A stretch of 64,000 nucleotides of DNA from Dysgonomonas sp. 216 (GTDB lineage Bacteria > Bacteroidota > Bacteroidia > Bacteroidales > Dysgonomonadaceae). Under the pieces are notes generated by a model that was not told the DNA's origin, searched no databases, and saw nothing but the letters and a program-made list of their open reading frames with translations. The translations under genes and the position numbers were made by a program. The DNA is taken from the NCBI RefSeq assembly GCF_010501065.1, contig NZ_QVMM01000006.1:62754-126753 (forward strand), in the 5' to 3' direction. Positions 51,647 through 61,024 of this stretch are shown here, in pieces. Within the stretch, counting starts at the first letter, position 1. The number at the start of each line of letters is the position of its first letter.

Positions 51647-52372
51647 ATGATCTCAATAAACAGTCTGACTGTAAAATATAACGAAACTGAGGTGTTGAAA
51701 AACTTCTCGCTTAATCTGGATAAAGGCGAAATATATTCGATGATAGGTCCTTCAGGCTGCGGAAAATCTACCTTGTTGAAGGTTTTATGTGGAATAAAAA
51801 AGGACTATATAGGAGATGTTTTATATAATGGAGAACCTATTGAGCATGCAAAGCTATCGGTTGGTTATGTGCCTCAAAATTATGGATTGTTAGATTGGAA
51901 AAAGGTAGAGGATAATATATACCTGCCATTAATGCTCGATAAAAATAAGAAAGTTAAGGAGACAGAAGTTCTTGATATTCTTAACTCGCTTGAGATTGAA
52001 GATTTATTGAAGCGTTATCCACGTGAGTTGAGTGGGGGGCAAAAACAACGGGTGGCTCTTGCTCGTGCTTTTATTTCGCAACCCGATTTGTTATTAATGG
52101 ATGAGCCTTTTTCGGCACTCGATGCATTTACTTCATCTGCATCGCAAAAGTTATTCCTCCGTATATGGAATAAATATAAAGTTACAACCTTGTTCATAAC
52201 ACATAATATTCAGGAAGCAGTTTCTATAGGCAGGCATGTTTTACTGATGGGTAAGGTTTCCCGAAATCTTATTGATAATATTGATAATCCTACTTTTGGC
52301 GTTGCTGATAGTGATATGGAGAAGATGCAATTGGCAAATACAATAGTCAAAAAATTTGAAGAGACAGTATGA
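51647..52372 (+). CDS. ABC importer ATP-binding protein
   Basis: The 241-residue protein has Walker A GPSGCGKST (34-42), signature LSGGQ (128-132) and Walker B LLLMDEP (148-154). It is of the NrtD/SsuB/TauB type. It powers the adjacent permease. It starts 15 bases after the binding-protein gene, and its stop overlaps the permease start by 4 bases (ATGA), indicating coupled translation. Confidence 0.94.
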   Translation: MISINSLTVKYNETEVLKNFSLNLDKGEIYSMIGPSGCGKSTLLKVLCGIKKDYIGDVLYNGEPIEHAKLSVGYVPQNYGLLDWKKVEDNIYLPLMLDKNKKVKETEVLDILNSLEIEDLLKRYPRELSGGQKQRVALARAFISQPDLLLMDEPFSALDAFTSSASQKLFLRIWNKYKVTTLFITHNIQEAVSIGRHVLLMGKVSRNLIDNIDNPTFGVADSDMEKMQLANTIVKKFEETV

Positions 52373-53124
52373 AAAAACGGTCGGTGTTAGATAATATCAT
52401 TTATATATTGGTCGGTTTTGTACTGTTCAATATTATATGGTTTGTTTGTGCCGAATTGTTGCAGCTAAAAGCTTTGCCTTTGCCACTTGATGTTTATAGT
52501 GGTTTTGGTAAGGCTTTGGATAATGATATTGCAGGACATTTGTCGGCTAGCCTTTCGCGTGTTTGCATCGGGCTGATTATTTCGCTTATGATAGCTGTTT
52601 TGCTGGGAATGAGTATGGGCTATAATAAAAAAGTAAACAGATTGTTAGGCCCTTTATTGTATTTTACTTACCCTATACCCAAATTAGCACTTTTGCCTAT
52701 TGTTATGATTTTGTTTGGTGTTGGCGAATCATCTAAGATTATAATTATTGTGCTGATTATTGTGTTTCAGCTTATTTTGTCTATTCGCGATGCTGTGTTA
52801 GGTATACCAAAAGATGATTATGGTGTACTGATTTCGCTAAAAGCGAGTAATATAGACAGAATGCGACATATAACATTTCCTGCTATCTTGCCCGAAATAT
52901 TATCATCGCTACGTGTATCGTTGGGTATTGCTATGTCTGCGTTGTTCTTTACCGAGACGTTTGGCACAGATAAAGGTCTGGGCTTTTATATAACCGATTC
53001 GTGGATGCGCCTCGATTATATACAAATGTATTTTGGCATTTTCACATTGTCTCTTGCCGGTTTTTTTATATTTCTGGTCTTGGATATTGTTGAGAGCTAT
53101 ACATGTAAATGGAAGAAATTATAG
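52369..53124 (+). CDS. ABC importer permease (SsuC/TauC-like)
   Basis: The 251-residue protein has six or so transmembrane helices and the binding-protein-dependent permease EAA-type loop around IRDAVLGIPKDDYGVLISLK and ASNIDRMRHITFPAILPEIL. It resembles SsuC/TauC. It overlaps the ATPase gene by 4 bases and precedes the porin by 32. The substrate is not known; the binding protein suggests a small organic anion or heterocycle. Confidence 0.92.
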   Translation: MKKRSVLDNIIYILVGFVLFNIIWFVCAELLQLKALPLPLDVYSGFGKALDNDIAGHLSASLSRVCIGLIISLMIAVLLGMSMGYNKKVNRLLGPLLYFTYPIPKLALLPIVMILFGVGESSKIIIIVLIIVFQLILSIRDAVLGIPKDDYGVLISLKASNIDRMRHITFPAILPEILSSLRVSLGIAMSALFFTETFGTDKGLGFYITDSWMRLDYIQMYFGIFTLSLAGFFIFLVLDIVESYTCKWKKL

Positions 53125-53156
53125 ATAATAATTAGATATATTGTTTTTAGAGTGTT

Positions 53157-54368
53157 ATGAAGAAAATTTTTACTGTTGTATTGTTATTTGCCTTTTATAG
53201 TACAGTGTCTGTGTTCTCGCAAGAAGAAACGAATAACAAGTTGTTGGAGAAACTGGTAGAGAAAAATATCTTAACAAAATCGGAGGCTGAAGAAATCCTT
53301 TCCGAATCGGAACAGGAGAGTAGCACTACAAAGTTAGAGCAAACAGTAGAGAAAGTAAGGAATGCATTTAATACTCCTTATATGCAGTTTGGTGGATACG
53401 GATTGTTTTGGTATCGGTATAATCAGTACGAGAATGTGCATCACGACATGAATGCCCGTGTGGTATTTATATCAGTTAGAGGCCAGTTAAACAAGTATTT
53501 CAGGTATTTTATACTGGCCGATTTTGTTAATCCACAGTTGTATGAATTTTATGGAGAATGGACGCCTTCAACCGCTTTTAATTTAAGAGCAGGTCAGTTC
53601 AAAATACCTTTCTCGTTAGAAAATCCATTTTCATTAACCGATCTTGAAACAATAAGTAATACACGGTCAGTATCTTATCTGGTAGGTATGGCTGGAGATC
53701 CTATTCAATGGAGTAAGATGGATGGTTCTGCTGTTAATCATACAGGGCGCGATGTCGGGGTTATGGCTTCGGGTTCGTTGTTAAACATAGGCACACACGA
53801 CCTGATACAATACGGTGCTGGTGTATTTCAGGGAACAGGTATGGGAGTTCGGGAGAATAACAGTACGAAAGATTTTGCGGGAAACATAATTGTGCAACCA
53901 ATAAAAGATTTACGTATTGCCGGTAATTTATATGCCGGTAAAACGTCATATAGAACGTCGCATAGAGTGTTGGATGTATATCCTTTTAAATATCCTTATA
54001 CATACCAGATAGACGAGGAGCATGGACGTAACCGTTGGGGGTTAAGTGGCGATTATAGGAACGGTGGTTTTTATGCACGGTCGGAGTGGATAAAAGCTAA
54101 CGATGGAGGTATAAAAAAAGAAGGCCTATATGGCTTGGCCCAATACTATGTTATTCCTCAAAAATTGTCACTGTTGGCTAAAGTTGATTATCTGAATATC
54201 GATAAAAAAAATAATAACGAAGTATTTGATTATGTTGCGGGCATGGACTATTATTTCTGGAAAAAATGCCGCTTGCAATTGAATTACATTTACTCCGATT
54301 ATTCTAAAAACTGGAGTCAGCGTTCGTGCGAAAATACAGTCCAGCTACAAATGCAGATCGCATTTTAA
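53157..54368 (+). CDS. OprO/OprP-like outer-membrane porin linked to the ABC importer
   Basis: The 403-residue protein has a signal peptide (about 1-21, VSVFSQ), a short helical coiled-coil-like segment (about 22-62, TKSEAEEILSESEQESS), and a C-terminal barrel with OprP-like strand FNLRAGQFKIPFSLENPFSL. The barrel ends in a terminal Phe (LQMQIAF), as expected for outer-membrane porins. It lies 32 bases after the permease gene, so the outer and inner membrane steps of one uptake route appear co-expressed. The ligand is unknown. Confidence 0.83.
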   Translation: MKKIFTVVLLFAFYSTVSVFSQEETNNKLLEKLVEKNILTKSEAEEILSESEQESSTTKLEQTVEKVRNAFNTPYMQFGGYGLFWYRYNQYENVHHDMNARVVFISVRGQLNKYFRYFILADFVNPQLYEFYGEWTPSTAFNLRAGQFKIPFSLENPFSLTDLETISNTRSVSYLVGMAGDPIQWSKMDGSAVNHTGRDVGVMASGSLLNIGTHDLIQYGAGVFQGTGMGVRENNSTKDFAGNIIVQPIKDLRIAGNLYAGKTSYRTSHRVLDVYPFKYPYTYQIDEEHGRNRWGLSGDYRNGGFYARSEWIKANDGGIKKEGLYGLAQYYVIPQKLSLLAKVDYLNIDKKNNNEVFDYVAGMDYYFWKKCRLQLNYIYSDYSKNWSQRSCENTVQLQMQIAF

Positions 54369-54378
54369 ATATAGATAA

Positions 54379-55059
54379 ATGAAGCGGATTTTTAAGTGGG
54401 TACGGAATATTATACTGTTTTTATTCCTGTTCAGTATTTTGCAGGTTGTGTTGGCAAAATATGTACCTGTTTATATAACTCCGCTAATGGTAATAAGGAC
54501 AATAGAGCAGCTAAGAACCGATAAGCCTGTTAAATTACAACACAAATGGGTTTCTATTGATAATATATCGCCTCATTTACCTCAGGCGGTTGTAGCTTCC
54601 GAGGACAATTTGTTTCTTGAACATTCGGGCTTCGATTTCAAACAAATAGAAATAGCCCGTAAGGATGCCGAAGAAGGAAAGCGGGCCAGAGGTGCAAGTA
54701 CTATATCGCAACAAACGGCGAAAAATGTGTTCCTTTGGCATGGACGTTCGTTTGTCCGTAAAGGCTTAGAGGCTTATTATACTGTGCTAATAGAGCTTGT
54801 TTGGGGTAAAAAACGTATAATGGAGGTCTATCTTAATTCTATCGAAATGGGAGAAGGTGTGTATGGTGCAGAAGCAGTAGCACAGGCCCATTTTAATAAA
54901 CCGGCTAAAGACCTGACAAAAGAAGAGTCGGCTGTTATTGCTGCTACCTTACCCAACCCCCGACGTTTTAATTCGGCTAAGCCATCGAGGTATATTCTAA
55001 AACGCAAGGATAAGATTTTGTCGCTCATGGATAAAATAAAACCAGTTAAATTCGATTGA
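54379..55059 (+). CDS. mtgA: Monofunctional peptidoglycan glycosyltransferase
   Basis: The 226-residue protein has one N-terminal transmembrane helix (about 8-26) and a GT51 domain: AVVASEDNLFLEHSGFDF with the catalytic Glu, GASTISQQTAKNVFLWHGRS, and KKRIMEVYLNSIEMGEGVYG. It polymerises lipid II glycan chains without a transpeptidase domain. It follows the porin by 10 bases, so it may be co-transcribed. The sequence ends without an apparent terminator; the next gene has its own -7 element. Confidence 0.94.
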   Translation: MKRIFKWVRNIILFLFLFSILQVVLAKYVPVYITPLMVIRTIEQLRTDKPVKLQHKWVSIDNISPHLPQAVVASEDNLFLEHSGFDFKQIEIARKDAEEGKRARGASTISQQTAKNVFLWHGRSFVRKGLEAYYTVLIELVWGKKRIMEVYLNSIEMGEGVYGAEAVAQAHFNKPAKDLTKEESAVIAATLPNPRRFNSAKPSRYILKRKDKILSLMDKIKPVKFD

Positions 55060-55099
55060 TTTTCATTATATCTTCCGGCTCTGTTATACTTAAACATGT

Positions 55100-55107
55100 T
55101 ATCTTTG
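55100..55107 (+). promoter_or_regulatory. -7 element upstream of the DPP IV-like peptidase gene
   Basis: TATCTTTG matches TAnnTTTG and lies ~105 bases before the ATG at 55212. The leader would be long; no -33 element is clear. Confidence 0.4.
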
Positions 55108-55211
55108 TTATAAATAAAATATTTGATGTTACATTTTAAAGCTATAACTAACAGTCAGAGTTATGCCTGAATGGACATAAATGTTAAAATAATAGTTTAC
55201 AATAGATTATA

Positions 55212-57380
55212 ATGAAGTTTTTTAAGTATACAGTTTTGTTAACTGTCGGTTTTTTATTCTCTATGAAATCATTCTCGCAAGAAAATAACGCTTTACTTTC
55301 GTTAGACGACCTGATTCCCGGTGGAAGCACATATAGTAAATACACGGTAAAGATGCCTTCGCAATTACAATGGTGGGGCGATAAACCTGTCTATGTGAAA
55401 GGCGATTCTATAATGATTGCGCCATTGACAAAAAAAGACAAGGTTCAATTACTAATAACAAAAAAGATATTGAATATCGGGCTTACAACTTTAGGTCAAA
55501 AAGAGTTGTCGTCTATTCCCGAAATTAGTTTTCCTTACCCCGATTCGACAATTATATGCTTTAATAAAAAAGACGAAATTCTTTTATACGATTTTGCCGA
55601 TAAAAAAGTGTTGGCTTCGTTATCTGTACCTTCCGATGCAGCGAATATCGATTTTTCTATCGAAAGCAGAAGGTTGGCATACACAAAGGAGAATAATCTT
55701 TTTATAGTTCAACCAGACGGAAAAGAGCTCGCTTTGTCTAAAGATAAAAATGAAGGAATTGTTTCGGGGCAAGCGGTACATCGTAACGAGTTTGGTATAA
55801 CAAAAGGTACATTTTGGTCGCCAAAAGGAAATTATCTGGCTTTTTACCGTATGGACGAAACAATGGTAACCGATTATCCTTTAATAGATATGTCGGCGCG
55901 GGTGGCTAAGCTAAATAACATAAAATATCCGATGGCGGGTATGAAAAGCCATCAGGTGACTATTGGAGTTTACAATGTACAAACAGGAGATACTGTGTTT
56001 CTGAAAACGGGCTTACCCAAAGAAAAGTATCTGACAAATATAGCATGGGCTCCCGATGAAAAGAGCATTTATGTTGCCGAGCTAAACAGGGGACAAGATA
56101 CTTGTTTGATGAAGCGTTATAATATACGGACAGGAAAACAGGAGGCCGTTTTATTCGAAGAGAGCCATCCTAAATATGTGATTCCTGAGAATCCTGTAAT
56201 GTTTTTGCCCGATAATCCTTTGCAGTTTATTTGGTTGAGCAAACGTGACGGATATAATCATATGTATTTGTATAATGTTGACGGAACTGTATTAAAACAG
56301 TTGACTTCGGGTAATTGGGAAGTGCTTTCTATTATTGGTTTTGATGCAAAAGGCGAAAATGTTTATTATATATCGTCGCACGATTCTCCAATCGAGCAAC
56401 ATATTTACCGTCTGGATTTAAAGAAAGGTAAGACAACTAAACTGTCGAAAGACGCAGGGATACACACTGCCTTATTGAGCAAGTCGGGGAGATATATTTG
56501 CGATTCGTACAGTTCGCAATATAATCCGGGAAAAGTAGCAATAACCGAAACAGGTAAAAATAGTACACATGTTTATTTCGAAGCTACCAGCCCTTACAGA
56601 GATAAATTGCTACCCGAAATTACATTGGGTAGTGTAAAAGCAAATGACGGGCAAACCGATTTGTATTACCGTATGGTAAAGCCTACGAACTTTGACCCGA
56701 CAAAAAAATATCCTGCGATTGTTTATGTATATGGTGGCCCTTTTTCTCAAATGGTGACAAATTCGTGGATGGGGCAAGTCCGTGGTTGGGATATACATAT
56801 GGCTAATAAAGGATACTTGGTATTTACACTCGATAATAGAGGAACATTGAGGCGGGGATTCGATTTTGAGAACGCTACACATCGTCAGTTAGGTATTGTG
56901 GAAACACAAGACCAGATGTCGGGTGTGAACTTTCTGAAATCGCTTTCGTATGTTGATGAGAATCGCATTGGTGTACATGGGTGGAGTTATGGCGGATTTA
57001 TGACACTGAACCTTATGTTACGCCATCCCGAGACGTTTAAAGTAGGTGTTGCGGGTGGACCTGTAACCGATTGGCATTATTACGAGATAATGTATGGAGA
57101 GCGTTATATGGATAGTCCGGCAGAAAATAGAGACGGTTATGAAGAAACCAGTATGCTGAATAAAGCAGGAAACCTGCAAGGGCGTCTTTTACTTATACAT
57201 GGCGATGAAGATCCTACGGTTGTTATGCAACATAGTTCTCTGTTCTTGAAAGCCTCGATAAAAGCAGGTAAGCATCCCGATTTTTTCATTTATCCGGGGC
57301 ATGGGCATAACATGACGGGTAAAGACCGTGTTCATTTACACGAACATATAACCCGCTATTTCGACGACTTCCTGAAGTAA
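55212..57380 (+). CDS. Dipeptidyl-peptidase IV-like S9 serine peptidase
   Basis: The 722-residue protein has a signal peptide (about 1-22, MKSFSQ), a DPP IV-type eight-bladed propeller, and a C-terminal hydrolase with Ser 592 in GWSYGGF, acid in IHGDEDPTVV and His in YPGHGHNMTG. DPP IV removes Xaa-Pro dipeptides and supports growth on peptides in related bacteria. The active-site pattern differs from the other S9 peptidase in the window. It converges with mutL, 5 bases apart. Confidence 0.93.
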   Translation: MKFFKYTVLLTVGFLFSMKSFSQENNALLSLDDLIPGGSTYSKYTVKMPSQLQWWGDKPVYVKGDSIMIAPLTKKDKVQLLITKKILNIGLTTLGQKELSSIPEISFPYPDSTIICFNKKDEILLYDFADKKVLASLSVPSDAANIDFSIESRRLAYTKENNLFIVQPDGKELALSKDKNEGIVSGQAVHRNEFGITKGTFWSPKGNYLAFYRMDETMVTDYPLIDMSARVAKLNNIKYPMAGMKSHQVTIGVYNVQTGDTVFLKTGLPKEKYLTNIAWAPDEKSIYVAELNRGQDTCLMKRYNIRTGKQEAVLFEESHPKYVIPENPVMFLPDNPLQFIWLSKRDGYNHMYLYNVDGTVLKQLTSGNWEVLSIIGFDAKGENVYYISSHDSPIEQHIYRLDLKKGKTTKLSKDAGIHTALLSKSGRYICDSYSSQYNPGKVAITETGKNSTHVYFEATSPYRDKLLPEITLGSVKANDGQTDLYYRMVKPTNFDPTKKYPAIVYVYGGPFSQMVTNSWMGQVRGWDIHMANKGYLVFTLDNRGTLRRGFDFENATHRQLGIVETQDQMSGVNFLKSLSYVDENRIGVHGWSYGGFMTLNLMLRHPETFKVGVAGGPVTDWHYYEIMYGERYMDSPAENRDGYEETSMLNKAGNLQGRLLLIHGDEDPTVVMQHSSLFLKASIKAGKHPDFFIYPGHGHNMTGKDRVHLHEHITRYFDDFLK

Positions 57381-57385
57381 AAAGT

Positions 57386-59236
57386 CTATTTAAATAACTT
57401 GTCTATATCGCTATCGGAGAAGACATTTATTATCATCTTTCCGTCAGGTGTGTATTTGTGATTTTCGGCGCTAAAGAGAGTGTCAACAATTTCGTTAATC
57501 TCTTCGTCCGATAATTTGCATCCACATGATATTGCTCCGGCGTACGCCATAGATAAGGCTAACGATTCTTGTATCTCGTCTTTAACATCGCTGCCACTTT
57601 CTATACTTTTGTTTATCATATTACGAACCAAATCGGTAGCATTCACATTGTTCAGTTCGGATGGGATACCATTGATAGCGTAGCTGTTATTTCCGAGGTT
57701 ACTTAAATCAAATCCTACAGCATCAAAATCGTCTATTAAGTATGGAACCATAGAGGCTTCCGAAGCCGAAAGCTCTATTATTTCGGGAAACAAAACGCGT
57801 TGCGAAACACCTTTCTTTTGTTGTATTTGATATAAAAATCTGTCGAAAAGAATTCTTACATGCGCTCTGCGCTGGTCTATAAACATTAAACCCGATTTTA
57901 CCGACGTAATTATATATTTGTTTTTGTATTGATAATGTATCGAGTGCGATTCGTGTAACTTTTCGTCTTGTGTATTAGGCGAGAATAAAGATGTTCCCTC
58001 GTTCTCGTTATCAGGAAAGAATTGTTCTTTGTTGCTACCTTTTTCTTTTTCGAAACCCTCATATAATGTTTCCCAATTCATTTGCGGACGCTTGTAAGAA
58101 GAGTTTCCTCCTCCGCTACTTCCCGATTGTTTGAAGGGGTTAAAAGTAGGGTCTATATTTATTTGCGGATGACTGATGTTTAAGTCGGGATTATGGATAG
58201 GTATATCTATTGCATCTTGTGTATCGAAATCGATAGCAGGAACTTCGTTCGATTTTCCCAGAGCCGATTTTACTGTTGCTGCCAATATTTGCCAAAGAGG
58301 CTGTTCGTTTTCGAACTTAATTTCGGTTTTAGTAGGGTGTATATTTACATCTATGGTAGAGGGGGCAACCTCAAAATAAATAAAGAAATTAGGATTTTCT
58401 CCAACAGAAATCAATGATTCGTATGCCGATGTAACCGCTTTTGCAAAATAAGGATGCCTCATATAGCGTCCGTTCACAAAAAAGTATTGTTGTGCCCTTG
58501 CCTTTCGTGCCGATTCGGGTTTACCAACAAAGCCTCTTATTTTAGCAAGAGTTGTTTCTATTTCTATCGGTATCAACTGTTGGTTGAATCCTTTGCCTAT
58601 AACGTTTAATATGCGTTGTTTCAGGCTGGTTTGTGGATATTTCAGAACTTCAATATCATTTTCGATGAAAGTGAAGTTTATTTCAGGGTTTACCAATGCA
58701 ATACGTTCCAGCTCGGTTAAGATGTTTTTTTTCTCTGTTTCGTTCGATTTCAAGAATTTACGACGCGCCGGAACATTAAAAAATATGTTCTTTATCGAAA
58801 AATTAGAACCTTTAGGACATGCAACACATTCCTGATTTTCGACTTTCGATCCCAGAATGCTAATGAGTGTTCCTACTTCGTCGTCTTCTTGTCGTGTACG
58901 TAATTCTACATGCGATATTGCTGCAATAGAAGGGAGGGCTTCTCCTCTGAATCCCATTGTACGAAGCCCGAATAAGTCTTCGGCCGACTTTATTTTTGAT
59001 GTGGCATGTCTTTCGAATGCTAGTCGTGCATCGGTTACCGACATTCCTTTTCCATTATCAATAACCTGAATCAGAGTGCGTCCTGCATCCTTTATTATTA
59101 TTTGAATGTCGTCGGCTCCTGCATCTATGGCATTTTCTACTAATTCTTTTACAACCGAAGCCGGGCGCTGTATAACTTCGCCGGCAGCAATTTGGTTTGC
59201 TATCGAATCGGGTAATAAATGTATAATATCGCTCAT
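57386..59236 (-). CDS. mutL: DNA mismatch repair protein MutL
   Basis: The 616-residue protein has the N-terminal GHKL ATPase motifs [22 protein letters not shown] and [15 protein letters not shown]. The C-terminal domain resembles MutL, but the endonuclease motif DQHA(X)2E(X)4E reads [13 protein letters not shown] (D454 onward), and the usual C-terminal metal motif CPHGRP reads YTPDGKM (from Y595). So the usual nicking residues are missing, though the fold is retained. The start is the ATG at 59236. It is 64 bases from repeat copy 2 and would lie after ostA if the repeat-bounded segment were flipped. Confidence 0.94.
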   Translation of the reverse strand: MSDIIHLLPDSIANQIAAGEVIQRPASVVKELVENAIDAGADDIQIIIKDAGRTLIQVIDNGKGMSVTDARLAFERHATSKIKSAEDLFGLRTMGFRGEALPSIAAISHVELRTRQEDDEVGTLISILGSKVENQECVACPKGSNFSIKNIFFNVPARRKFLKSNETEKKNILTELERIALVNPEINFTFIENDIEVLKYPQTSLKQRILNVIGKGFNQQLIPIEIETTLAKIRGFVGKPESARKARAQQYFFVNGRYMRHPYFAKAVTSAYESLISVGENPNFFIYFEVAPSTIDVNIHPTKTEIKFENEQPLWQILAATVKSALGKSNEVPAIDFDTQDAIDIPIHNPDLNISHPQINIDPTFNPFKQSGSSGGGNSSYKRPQMNWETLYEGFEKEKGSNKEQFFPDNENEGTSLFSPNTQDEKLHESHSIHYQYKNKYIITSVKSGLMFIDQRRAHVRILFDRFLYQIQQKKGVSQRVLFPEIIELSASEASMVPYLIDDFDAVGFDLSNLGNNSYAINGIPSELNNVNATDLVRNMINKSIESGSDVKDEIQESLALSMAYAGAISCGCKLSDEEINEIVDTLFSAENHKYTPDGKMIINVFSDSDIDKLFK

Positions 59237-59263
59237 TGGTTATTCTAAATTATGTAATCTTTA

Positions 59264-59271
59264 CAAAGATA
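59264..59271 (-). promoter_or_regulatory. -7 element of mutL
   Basis: The minus strand reads TATCTTTG, an exact match to TAnnTTTG, 27 bases upstream of the mutL ATG and inside the unique stretch between mutL and the repeat. mutL therefore does not depend on transcription from across the repeat. Confidence 0.55.
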
Positions 59272-59299
59272 CTGCAAAGTAGCTTATAATAACAATTTG

Positions 59300-59852
59300 T
59301 TTTTTTACAAAACCTGACACATCTGACAGATTTATCGTTTTTTTAAATTATGCTTATTTACTGCCGCGTATCTTACCGATGCTTGCCTTCGTTCATTTTG
59401 CCTTGATGCAAAACGAACCAAAAAATCAAGACTGCACCTGCTGTGCGACCCGCCATTTAGCTTGTTCACTGAACAAAAAATAACTCGCACAAAAGCTTGT
59501 GCAGACTTTAAAGTCAGGCTATGCTCAAACAGCTTTTTGATTCCTTTTGCGGCATAGGGCAAAAGGAATGCAAGTGATCTTCGATCACGCGCAGTAACAA
59601 CGGTAAATTAGTATTATTTTAAAGAACACTTGCTATAGATTTATTCTATCAATATAGAATTATCCCTAGCCCAAAACACTCTGAAAAGACTAAATAAAAA
59701 AAACCTGACACACCTGACACTTTTTTCATTTTTAGAAACCATGCACTCGAAGATGGTGTTTAGTTTGGCTATAACAAAACTCTATTTGTCCAGAACTGGA
59801 TTTGGATTATCAATTTCTGTTATAGGTATTCTATAAAAACCTGACAGTTTTT
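59300..59852 (-). repeat. Intergenic repeat, copy 2 (inverted partner at 28196-28692)
   Basis: Read on the minus strand it matches copy 1 at both arms; the strong stem ATTCCTTTTGC/GCAAAAGGAAT is at 59540-59569. The ~97-base core (59436-59532) differs completely from copy 1's ~42-base core. This core contains palindromes: GACTTTAAAGTC (59504-59515), GCACAA/TTGTGC, and TTGTTCA-C-TGAACAA. TGTCAGG-type motifs again occur at both ends and near the middle. No coding function is supported. Confidence 0.9.
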
Positions 59853-60059
59853 CTTGTTTTTTTGAAAATGTTGGATGTTAGATTCCCGATAACTTACTCC
59901 ATATTATAGATAAAGCCCGATGTTATTTATACATAACGAATTTGGCTTTGTATGCGTTTGTGTTTCTTTTTTTATCGTATGAATAATGATATATAAAAAA
60001 GGTTTCTGAAAAAAATAAAAATCTATGTTAGCAACGTTTAGGCATTAGTCGAAGTTTTA

Positions 60060-60971
60060 TTATAGTAGAGATTTTACCCGGTCTGTTTTTTCGTCATCGG
60101 GTAGGGAAGAGGCAAGCCAATGAATGGTAAGCCCTCGTTTTTCCATACCCCTGAACCAAGTCATCTGGCGTTTTGCAAATTGATGTATAGCTATCTCAAG
60201 CTGCGAATACATTTCGTTATACGACAATTTACCGAGAATATGCAAAGTTATATACTTATATTCCAAACCGTAGTAAATGAGGTCTTCAGGGGCAACTCCC
60301 TTGTCGAGTATAGAACGTACTTCGTCTATCATACCTTCTTCTAAGCGGGCTTTAAGCCGTTTACTTATCTTAGCACGGCGGGCTTCGCGTTCGATGTCTA
60401 TTCCTATAATAAGACTGTTTATTGGAGGATACTCGTTCTGTTCAAGTGGATTATCCTTTTTGTATGCTTCTATTTCTATCGCGCGGATTGCTCTTTGCGC
60501 CGTGTCTATATCGGTCGAGTTATGTAGTTGTTTGTACGAACCGAGTATTTTACTAAGTTCTTCCAGACTTTTACCCTCCAGCTCTTTTCGCAGGTTTTTG
60601 TTCTCGGGTACGTTAACTAAAGAATACCCTCTGAGTACCGATTCGATATATAGCCCCGAACCACCACACAATACAGGGAGTATGTTTCGCTGTTTAATGT
60701 CGGTATATGCTTTGTGAAAGTCGTGTTGATATTCGTAAATATTGTATTTTTCGCCGGCCTCGCAAATGTCGATAAGATGATATGGAATTTGCTTGCCGTT
60801 AACGGTGTAATCGTCAAGGTCTTTACCTGTTCCTATATCCATCGTTTTGTAAACCTGTCTCGAATCTCCGCTAATTATTTCGGAGTTTAAATCGTATGCC
60901 AGTTTGCAGGCAAAGCCCGTTTTTCCCGATGCAGTTGGCCCAAGTATAGTTATTAATTCGAAATTATTCAT
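60060..60971 (-). CDS. miaA: tRNA dimethylallyltransferase
   Basis: The 303-residue protein has the P-loop ILGPTASGKTGFACKLA at its N-terminus, the DSRQVYKTMDIGTGK motif and GGSGLYIESVLRG. MiaA adds a dimethylallyl group to A37 of tRNAs reading U-starting codons. The ATG at 60971 gives the usual N-terminus (MNNFELITILGPT); a longer frame to 61022 would span the promoter. The -7 element is only 4 bases upstream, so the mRNA may be leaderless. rsfS is divergent, 88 bases away. Confidence 0.94.
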   Translation of the reverse strand: MNNFELITILGPTASGKTGFACKLAYDLNSEIISGDSRQVYKTMDIGTGKDLDDYTVNGKQIPYHLIDICEAGEKYNIYEYQHDFHKAYTDIKQRNILPVLCGGSGLYIESVLRGYSLVNVPENKNLRKELEGKSLEELSKILGSYKQLHNSTDIDTAQRAIRAIEIEAYKKDNPLEQNEYPPINSLIIGIDIEREARRAKISKRLKARLEEGMIDEVRSILDKGVAPEDLIYYGLEYKYITLHILGKLSYNEMYSQLEIAIHQFAKRQMTWFRGMEKRGLTIHWLASSLPDDEKTDRVKSLL

Positions 60972-60975
60972 AAGG

Positions 60976-60983
60976 CAAAGATA
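60976..60983 (-). promoter_or_regulatory. -7 element of miaA, adjacent to the start codon
   Basis: The minus strand reads TATCTTTG (complement of CAAAGATA) with 4 bases before the ATG at 60971. If functional, transcription would start at or near the A of the start codon. Confidence 0.45.
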
Positions 60984-61024
60984 TACAACTCGGTAATAAA
61001 AGGCTAATTTTAAAAAAAACAATT

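Larger units (their letters stand above)
28196..59852. other. 31.7-kb segment bounded by inverted repeats, candidate inversion
   Basis: The two repeat copies at the ends are in opposite orientation, so homologous recombination between them would flip everything between. The contents are ordinary chromosomal genes (tRNAs, mutS, T9SS, birA, mutL), not cargo of a mobile element. Flipping the segment brings mutL directly behind surA-ostA in the same direction. Whether inversion has happened or still happens is inference. Confidence 0.5.
59237..60059. other. Intergenic region holding repeat copy 2
   Basis: These 823 bases carry no gene. They contain the mutL -7 element (59264-59271), repeat copy 2 (59300-59852) and about 207 AT-rich bases before the miaA stop in which I recognise nothing. 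There is no transposase or tRNA. Confidence 0.6.

Noticed and set aside
28196-59852. Composite transposon or genomic island bounded by the repeats
   Set aside because: The repeats encode no transposase and lack terminal inverted repeats or target duplications that I can see. The interior is housekeeping (tRNAs, mutS, mutL, T9SS, birA), so inversion is a better reading than transfer.
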